Assembly: GCA_024998685.1 (NCBI GenBank)
Contig: JACOEH010000047.1
Span: 1 to 38,114 of the forward strand
Direction of reading: 5' to 3'
Length of the DNA stretch: 38,114 nucleotides
Source: Nitrospira sp.
Lineage (GTDB): Bacteria; Nitrospirota; Nitrospiria; Nitrospirales; Nitrospiraceae
Shown here: in pieces, positions 32,864-38,114 of the stretch
Position numbering within the stretch: the stretch's first letter is position 1
Layout: every line of letters begins with the position of its first letter
Made by a program: the position numbers and the translations under genes
Notes under the pieces: model-generated
Seen by the model: the letters and a program-made list of their open reading frames with translations, nothing else
Told to the model about the DNA's origin: nothing
Databases searched by the model: none

Positions 32864-32918
32864 TGCGGAGGCCCCTTCGTTGCCGCAAGCGCGCATGCAA
32901 TTGACTGGACCGTTTGTG

Positions 32919-33066
32919 CCGTTGGATGAAGGAGCAGTCGGAGGACCGGAGCATGGTGATGCGGGAACCGAGACGGAGCGACGAATCAACTCCCAGCGCC
33001 GGCCGCCTGGAGGACATACTGCGGTTCGCCCTGGAGCCCAAGCCGGTCCACCCAGTTCCAGAGGTA
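32919..33066. repeat. Recurrent module-boundary sequence, copy C
   Basis: About 90% identical to 31081-31229 across 148 bases, with one single-base gap. It holds a broken copy of the end of the leftward NTase gene (YLWNWVDRLGLQGEPQYVL) and of the NPVN-repeat protein tail, without the rest of either gene. It lies between the Phd/PIN and HigBA modules. Confidence 0.7.
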
Positions 33067-33085
33067 AGATCCTTGACGCAAGTGC

Positions 33086-33114
33086 TTGAATGATATTCGC
33101 AAATATGTGAATAT
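33086..33114 (+). promoter_or_regulatory. Putative promoter/operator of higBA
   Basis: -35 TTGAAT (33086-33091), 17 bases, -10 GAATAT (33109-33114) with an extended TG before it. An inverted repeat ATATTC (33093-33098) and GAATAT (33109-33114) overlaps spacer and -10, fitting autorepression by the HigA protein. Confidence 0.45.
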
Positions 33115-33138
33115 ACACGCGAAGAAAAAGAGGCGACA

Positions 33139-33513
33139 TTGCCGAGGACGCGGGTCGTTTTCTATCAGGAACGAGACGGTCATGTGCCGGTACTGGGATG
33201 GTTGGACACATTGCCTGCAAAGATCCAGGACAAATGCGTCGTGAAGATCGAACGACTGCGAGAACTCGGTCATGAGCTGCGTCGGCCTGAAGCGGATCTC
33301 TTGCGAAACGGCATCTATGAATTACGTATTGGGCGGAAGGGGATGAACTATCGGATCTTGTATTTCTTTCATGGCCGAATGGCGGCCGTCCTGGCCCACT
33401 GCCTCATCAAAGAGCGTGAGGTTCCGGCGAAGGACATCGAAGCGGCGCTGGAAAGGAAACGGCTCTTTGAGCAAGATCCGCACAGGCATACCTACCGGGA
33501 GGAATACACATGA
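33139..33513 (+). CDS. higB: HigB/RelE-family mRNA interferase toxin
   Basis: A 124-residue RelE/HigB-fold toxin of the Gp49-like (DUF891) subgroup: VVFYQERDGHVPVLGWLD, a helix-rich centre with LGHELRRPEADLL, and the strands NGIYELRIGRKGMNYRILYF. The final LAHCLIKEREVP and the tail ending before the antitoxin are typical. The start is TTG at 33139 with AGAGG before it; no ATG fits. The order toxin-first and the ATGA overlap with the next gene are characteristic of higBA. It is expected to cleave translated mRNA. Confidence 0.85.
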   Translation: MPRTRVVFYQERDGHVPVLGWLDTLPAKIQDKCVVKIERLRELGHELRRPEADLLRNGIYELRIGRKGMNYRILYFFHGRMAAVLAHCLIKEREVPAKDIEAALERKRLFEQDPHRHTYREEYT

Positions 33514-33845
33514 CAACACGAAAACGTGCTACGTCGGATGCCGCCCACATCCTCTATCGCCGGTATTACGAGGGGAGGCCGGAACGTGTGCGAGGGTTGG
33601 AGGCAGCGCGGGCAAGCGACAGTGTGGCACGGAAGCTCACCGCATTACGGCTGCGAGCGGGACTCACGCAACGGCAATTGGCCGATTTAGTCGGCACGAC
33701 GGCCTCAGCCATCTGTCGGCTGGAAGATGCGGACTATGAAGGCCATTCCCTTGCCATGTTGAACCGCATCGCAGCGGCCTTGAAACAACGGGTGGAAATT
33801 CGATTTGTTCCGATCGCGCAAGGCAGAGCGTTGAAATCGGCTTGA
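33510..33845 (+). CDS. higA: HigA-type XRE-family antitoxin
   Basis: A 111-residue protein with a Cro/C1-type helix-turn-helix at about residues 43-95: LRLRAGLTQRQLADLVGTT, then SAICRLEDADYEGHSLAML. The N-terminal 35 residues are basic and probably wrap the toxin. Its ATG overlaps the higB stop as ATGA. It should repress the operon through the inverted repeat at 33093-33114. Confidence 0.85.
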   Translation: MTTRKRATSDAAHILYRRYYEGRPERVRGLEAARASDSVARKLTALRLRAGLTQRQLADLVGTTASAICRLEDADYEGHSLAMLNRIAAALKQRVEIRFVPIAQGRALKSA

Positions 33846-33979
33846 GGCCTGATGAGAAGCAACCGCGTCGGGTAGGCGAATCCGTAACCGCTGCAGCCGG
33901 CTGAGCGTTGATCCGTTCGATCCCGACTCGACCGGCAACAGAATAGATGTCGAATACATGCGTATGAGGTTGGAAGGCG

Positions 33980-34237
33980 ATGCCGAAACATGACGCACAA
34001 CCGACAGACTTCGACAGACAACTGACCAGCTTCGAAGGCACGCACCGTGAACAACTCCGCCGTTGGGCGCAATTGCCATTGGAAAACATTCTGCTGGCCA
34101 TCGAAGAGATGGAAGATATCCCTCACATGCTGGGTGCGGCACCGGCTGGTGAGCACAGTGAATCCATGCGTGATTCGAGTGTCAAAGAACGGTCGGTTGA
34201 AGGGCAGACTGGTCGAGAGAAAGACCGCGAGGGATGA
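33980..34237 (+). CDS. Hypothetical small protein upstream of the cas genes
   Basis: An 85-residue acidic protein with AAGGCG before the ATG. The first half (FDRQLTSFEGTHREQLRRWA, then LENILLAIEEMEDI) looks like a genuine helical protein; the second half is polar and low in complexity. It ends 22 bases before the Cas3 fragment and may be the remains of a larger gene. No family is recognised. Confidence 0.45.
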   Translation: MPKHDAQPTDFDRQLTSFEGTHREQLRRWAQLPLENILLAIEEMEDIPHMLGAAPAGEHSESMRDSSVKERSVEGQTGREKDREG

Positions 34238-34259
34238 CAAACATGATCCGGGAGCGTCT

Positions 34260-34415
34260 ATGACTTCCAAAGTCAAATTCGCCCGCTGGTTCCAACAGGC
34301 AGCGGGACATGAGCCGTATCCATATCAGACTCGCTTCGCGTGTGAAGGGACCTTGCCAGAATTGGTGGACGTGCCGACTGGGATAGGAAGGACGGCAATG
34401 GCGATGCTGGGGTGA
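34260..34415 (+). pseudogene. N-terminal fragment of a second Cas3-like helicase
   Basis: A 51-codon frame with its own GGGAG ribosome-binding site. FARWFQQAAGHEPYPYQTRF and LPELVDVPTGIGRTAMAML match the start of Cas3 helicases of the type I-G kind, up to and including Walker A, where the conserved Lys is Arg (GIGRT). The frame then stops, 44 bases before the complete cas3 begins. The sequence differs from the start of that gene (which has LTGDEKPFHWQ), so it is a remnant of a divergent copy and not a recent duplicate. Confidence 0.65.
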
Positions 34416-34459
34416 CGATAGGGCCGATAAGAGAATATCTCAGCCTTATGGGGTGATGG

Positions 34460-37400
34460 ATGATTGACTTCGAAGAATGTTTTAGGCAATTGACCGGCGA
34501 CGAGAAACCATTCCATTGGCAAAAGCAACTCTTCGGGGAACTACTGGATGGGCGATTTCGTGAATCGTGCGATATGCCGACAGGGCTTGGAAAAACATCA
34601 GTTACCGCGATTTGGCTGCTTGCTCTTGGCCAATCCTTGATTGACCAGCGGTCTCCGAGAAGGATTCCCATTCGCCTTGTCTATGTGGTTGATCGCCGCG
34701 TCATTGTGGATCAGTCGACGGAGGAAGCGAAACGAGCAATCTATGCACTTGAGAAAGCTGAGTCCATCGATAGATCTCATAACCCACTCTATGTAGTCGC
34801 AAAAGCACTGCGGAGAGCTGCACTTGTCATGGATGGACCACTGGTCGCACTCTCAGCGTTGCGAGGTCAGATGGCAGAGAACCGTGAGTGGTGTCTCGAT
34901 CCATCCCGCCCGGCAATCATAATCGGCACTGTCGATATGGTCGGTAGTCGGTTGCTGTTCTCTGGATATGGCGGCGTAGGTCGTTCCCACCGGAGCTTGC
35001 AGGCTGGGCTGATTGGCCAGGATACATTGGTTGTGATTGATGAAGCGCATTTGTCACCGACTTTTGTTGGCACGGTTGGAGATATCAAGCAAGCAGTTCA
35101 TCACTTTAAATTGATTTGCCCTTTCGAGGTGATGTCGCTTTCCGCGACGATACCCACAGAAAGCCGAGAAGCAAATAACGACTTGCAGGAGGAGCCGCTC
35201 TTTAATCCTAAGCAGGAACTCAAAAATGATGAAGCAAGAGACCGCCTCAATGCCAAAAAATACATCGAATGGGTTTATTTCGACCAATTGACAAAGGACA
35301 AGAAAGCGACTCGCAAAGAAATAGAAGAGCAAATGGCAACGGCGATTGTCGAACGGGCGGCTCAATATGAAGGTCAGTCTCTTTCCATTGTGATGTTCGT
35401 TTCGACTGTTGGGTTGGTGAATTATGTCGCAGAGAGGATTATTGAAAAACTGGGGGATGGTTCAGCTGAGCGCATTCTGAAAATGACCGGTGAAATGCGT
35501 GGCTTTGAGCGCGACCAATTGACCGAGAACGACAAGTTCAGAGTGTTCATGCCGTACCGCGTCCGTAACGCATCGCGCCCAACACATTATCTGATCGCAA
35601 CGTCCTGTGCCGAGGTTGGAGTCAACCTGGATGCCGATCATGGAATCTGCGATCTGACTTCGCTAGACAGAATGATCCAGCGCATCGGTCGTATCAACAG
35701 GTTCGGAAAAACAACCGCAACAATCACGGTCGTGGTTGATCGGAGTGCGATGAACGCGACTGAATCCGACATTGAAAGGGAGAAGTCATATCTTCAGCAG
35801 CTACAGGATTCCGATAAGCAGGTCGAGAACGTCGAGAAAAGAGTGAAGGACCTCAAAGAGGAAATCCGGGCACTGAAAGAAAAAGACGAGAAGGCAGCAC
35901 TGAAGAAAAACATAAAAACGGCTGAAGCTGAATTAAAAAGTGCCAAGGACTCAAGAAAAAAAATCGAGAAGGAGGGGGTGAAGTATGATGAGCAATTCGA
36001 GGACGTTGACCGCATAGATCGAACGATTTACTACACCTGGCTCGCTCTAAAGAGCAGAGAAAATGGAGAGGGGAAGACGAATGCTTCTCCACTGGCCTTA
36101 CGCGAGTTACCGCGTGACTTGAAAGCATGGCCGTCTCCCCCGGTTCGCCCACCACTCGATTCCGCGCGCCTGGATGACTGGTCTATGACCTCTCTTTGCC
36201 AAGCTGAATTTCGGCGTCCCCTCGTCACCTACTGGCTGCGGGGGGTCACTGCGGATGAAACGGTGCAAACAACTTTCTGCTGGAGAGCTGACCTGAATTA
36301 TGCCGCGTCTTTGGATCAAGCCGAAGGAATAGTTAGAGCCATCCCGGTTGCTCCACGTGAGCGCGCCGTCCTAACTACTTTCCGTGCAAAGGATGTAGTC
36401 GAGGAGCTCGCGACACGTTGGCCCGACAAGCTGGTTGTTATGATCGATCCTGGTGGCGAGTATGAGGCAATCGCATTTCGAGACTTGATTGAGGACAGGA
36501 ACACGCTATTCGGTAGGCTGGCTTATGCGACTGTTGTTATTCCAAACAAGCTCGGTGGGCTCAGCGGCGACGGCAATGTATTGAATAAGTTACTCAAAAC
36601 TTCCACTGCCGTACCCGATGTGGTGGATGAGGGGGAGTGGACACGTTACGCAGTGAGGAAACTGGGTGATGGTGATTATGAGTGCGGCAAACTGAAAAGT
36701 GACGGCGATATTACCGATTGGGCGATTTATGCAAACCTGAAAGAAGTTATCCGAAGATGCGCAGAAGAAAGTGGTGGTATTTGCATCAACTCGAAGGAGC
36801 TTCAGAAAGCATTTGCAAATTCGGCGAGTGAATCAGAAGAACCGGAAGTACACGAGGAGAGCCAGCTAGAAGTGCCAAGGCTGATTGCCTATTTTCTGAA
36901 TCAGCAGTCCTCGCAGCATTACTTGCGCGAGGCGGACGATATGGCCTCACTTGGCATGGAACGTGGCAGAACCGTAGATGAACACGATGCGGATGTTGAA
37001 CGCTACGTCACAGCAATCGCCCGCAAGATCGGTCTCGATGAACAATTGATAGAAGCTGTCGGCATTGCCGGTCGTAGGCATGATCGAGGTAAGAAGCGAG
37101 ACTGGTGGCAGGCAGCGATTGGGAACCCGAAGACCGACAATAAGGATTGGCAACCTCTGGCGAAATCTACACATAAAAGTTTTGACAATAATGTGAACAG
37201 AAACTACCGTCATGAGTTTGGTTCGCTCGTTGAAACCGAGGCCGATGTGGAACTCAAGGAGCATCCCCATCGTGATCTAATTATGCATCTGATCTCGGCG
37301 CATCATGGCTATGCGCGCCCGCATTTTCCTTCAGAAGCTTTCGATAGGGCCCAGCCAACCGCTGTCAGCAGGAAGATTGCAGAAGAAGTCATGCAGCGGT

Positions 37401-37510
37401 TTGCCAACTTACAGCGCAAGTATGGGTGGTGGCAATTAGCGTATCTGGAGGCCGTGCTTAAAGCGGCGGACGCGCTGGCTTCGCGTGATTTTGATAGAGG
37501 ACGACTATGA
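34460..37510 (+). CDS. cas3: Type I-G (I-U) CRISPR-associated helicase/nuclease Cas3
   Basis: A 1016-residue, full-length Cas3. Walker A MPTGLGKT is at 39-46, the DEAH box (VVIDEAHLSP) at about 194-197, SAT motif near 227-229, and motif VI QRIGRINR at 407-414. A long charged coiled coil (about 437-518) is inserted after the second RecA domain. The HD nuclease is C-terminal, as in the I-G group: RRHDRGKK with His874-Asp875, then SAHHG with His948-His949. Cas3 unwinds and degrades DNA recruited by the Cascade complex. The last codon overlaps the next gene as ATGA. Subtype assignment rests on HD order and the csb3-like neighbour. Confidence 0.88.
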   Translation: MIDFEECFRQLTGDEKPFHWQKQLFGELLDGRFRESCDMPTGLGKTSVTAIWLLALGQSLIDQRSPRRIPIRLVYVVDRRVIVDQSTEEAKRAIYALEKAESIDRSHNPLYVVAKALRRAALVMDGPLVALSALRGQMAENREWCLDPSRPAIIIGTVDMVGSRLLFSGYGGVGRSHRSLQAGLIGQDTLVVIDEAHLSPTFVGTVGDIKQAVHHFKLICPFEVMSLSATIPTESREANNDLQEEPLFNPKQELKNDEARDRLNAKKYIEWVYFDQLTKDKKATRKEIEEQMATAIVERAAQYEGQSLSIVMFVSTVGLVNYVAERIIEKLGDGSAERILKMTGEMRGFERDQLTENDKFRVFMPYRVRNASRPTHYLIATSCAEVGVNLDADHGICDLTSLDRMIQRIGRINRFGKTTATITVVVDRSAMNATESDIEREKSYLQQLQDSDKQVENVEKRVKDLKEEIRALKEKDEKAALKKNIKTAEAELKSAKDSRKKIEKEGVKYDEQFEDVDRIDRTIYYTWLALKSRENGEGKTNASPLALRELPRDLKAWPSPPVRPPLDSARLDDWSMTSLCQAEFRRPLVTYWLRGVTADETVQTTFCWRADLNYAASLDQAEGIVRAIPVAPRERAVLTTFRAKDVVEELATRWPDKLVVMIDPGGEYEAIAFRDLIEDRNTLFGRLAYATVVIPNKLGGLSGDGNVLNKLLKTSTAVPDVVDEGEWTRYAVRKLGDGDYECGKLKSDGDITDWAIYANLKEVIRRCAEESGGICINSKELQKAFANSASESEEPEVHEESQLEVPRLIAYFLNQQSSQHYLREADDMASLGMERGRTVDEHDADVERYVTAIARKIGLDEQLIEAVGIAGRRHDRGKKRDWWQAAIGNPKTDNKDWQPLAKSTHKSFDNNVNRNYRHEFGSLVETEADVELKEHPHRDLIMHLISAHHGYARPHFPSEAFDRAQPTAVSRKIAEEVMQRFANLQRKYGWWQLAYLEAVLKAADALASRDFDRGRL

Positions 37511-38082
37511 TTGAACGACAAGCAATAAGAATCCAAGTGACTCCACAGAATCCGGTGCAATACCTCGCATGTTGCGGAATCTTCGAGATAGCGTCACGCT
37601 TCGATATTGCGGCAACCAGTCAATGGGTTGTCCTTCCCCAACCCGAATTTGTAGTCGAAACCATCATGGCCGAAAGTTCTCTGGTGAGCTGTCTTGTTCG
37701 GACATTTACGGGTTGGGACCACTGGAATTCTGTAACAGTGGGTTATGCGCAAGTTGTGCGGTTTGATGTCACTTTCAAGCTAAACGAGGAGCATCGAACG
37801 CTAACCCTTGATTGGTGGTACGAGACGCTTAATCCGGAAGGTGAGATCAAGGGGAAGAGTGCCTGGAAAATGTACGCTGGCAATCAAACGTGTGAAGATC
37901 TAAGTCAGAAGATGGTGCAGGCCGTCAAGGACACTACTACGAGCAGTCAGCTAAAGACACTTTCCGATTTAATAGAACTGTCCCAGGGAATGACCGGACG
38001 TTTTGGCTTCGATCCCCGATCTTCAAGGAATGCACTGGATGCAGGTTTTTCGGCCAACGATCTAGGGCGTGTCATCAATTAA
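37507..38082 (+). CDS. csb3: Csb3 (Cas8-like, type I-G) N-terminal part, interrupted by an insertion
   Basis: The 191-residue frame begins with IRIQVTPQNPVQYLACCGIF and ends in SQGMTGRFGFDPRSSRNALD plus AGFSANDLG, both typical of Csb3 (GSU0052-like, the Cas8-type subunit of type I-G). Similarity ends at the CTAG at 38062-38065; the final residues RVIN come from inserted DNA. Family members known to me continue beyond the GFDP segment. In the Geobacter reference locus cas3 is followed by this gene, then csb1 and csb2, which would lie beyond this window. Expressed protein would lack its C-terminal part. Confidence 0.7.
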   Translation: MIERQAIRIQVTPQNPVQYLACCGIFEIASRFDIAATSQWVVLPQPEFVVETIMAESSLVSCLVRTFTGWDHWNSVTVGYAQVVRFDVTFKLNEEHRTLTLDWWYETLNPEGEIKGKSAWKMYAGNQTCEDLSQKMVQAVKDTTTSSQLKTLSDLIELSQGMTGRFGFDPRSSRNALDAGFSANDLGRVIN

Positions 38083-38114
38083 GCCACGTGATTGAAGCGG
38101 CGAGATAGATGGCG
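38066..38114 (-). mobile_element. IS5-family insertion sequence, end only
   Basis: Reverse translation from 38113 to 38075 reads AIYLAASITWLN and stop, the usual C-terminus of IS5-family DDE transposases. The bases right after CTAG (GGCGTGTCATCAATT) would be the terminal inverted repeat. Insertion at a CTAG is characteristic of IS5-group elements, and the insertion explains the cut in csb3. The rest of the element is outside the window. Confidence 0.65.

Noticed and set aside
31081-33066. Integron-like attC sites at the module boundaries
   Set aside because: One copy starts with GTTGGAT, fitting the GTTRRRY core, but copy B does not, no matching RYYYAAC is found at the right spacing, and no integrase is visible.
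33845-33979. Possible tRNA or small RNA after higA
   Set aside because: No cloverleaf, no anticodon arm and no terminator could be drawn.

Overview
This window is a moderately GC-rich bacterial chromosome segment. Gene content (bactofilin, ComM, PxpABC, many lipoproteins of a Gram-negative cell) and the interspersed repeat at 23129-23316 fit a Nitrospirota (Nitrospira-like) genome best. That assignment is inference from memory of such genomes; no rRNA or other taxonomic marker is present.

Layout. 33-3764: housekeeping and metabolic singletons (an NmrA-like NAD(P)-binding protein, a two-TM protein, a dihydrofolate-reductase-family protein, a dienelactone-hydrolase lipoprotein) and a decayed methyltransferase. 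3847-7344: a co-directional trio of cytochrome P450, aminoglycoside-phosphotransferase-like kinase and SAM methyltransferase. 7366-13077: a cell-envelope tract with six predicted lipoproteins, two of them alpha/beta hydrolases; four neighbours share a short motif after the lipobox. 13489-14189: an RHH/PIN toxin-antitoxin pair with a readable promoter and operator. 14228-16702: the 5-oxoprolinase operon pxpB-pxpA-pxpC. 16858-19962: a 1034-residue lipase-CHAT protease fusion. 19998-29275: a Tat-exported amine oxidase, KTSC protein, bactofilin, DUF423 membrane protein, a dienelactone-hydrolase/exported-protein operon, an oxidoreductase, a RAM-domain protein, an exported protein, comM and a small membrane protein.

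29427-38114 is an accessory/defence region. It opens with a WYL-domain regulator, then a 190-bp MITE-like element, a secreted protein made of 12-residue NPVN repeats, a nucleotidyltransferase pair, a Phd/PIN toxin-antitoxin pair and a HigBA pair. It ends in the start of a type I-G (formerly I-U) CRISPR-Cas operon. A sequence matching the 3' end of the NPVN-repeat gene recurs at the joins between these modules, so the tract seems to have been assembled or duplicated by recombination.

The CRISPR operon looks damaged. A 51-codon N-terminal fragment of a second Cas3-like helicase lies in front of the full-length cas3, and the following csb3 reading frame is cut at a CTAG by what reads as the end of an IS5-family insertion sequence running off the window. 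No CRISPR array, cas1/cas2 or effector subunits are visible here.
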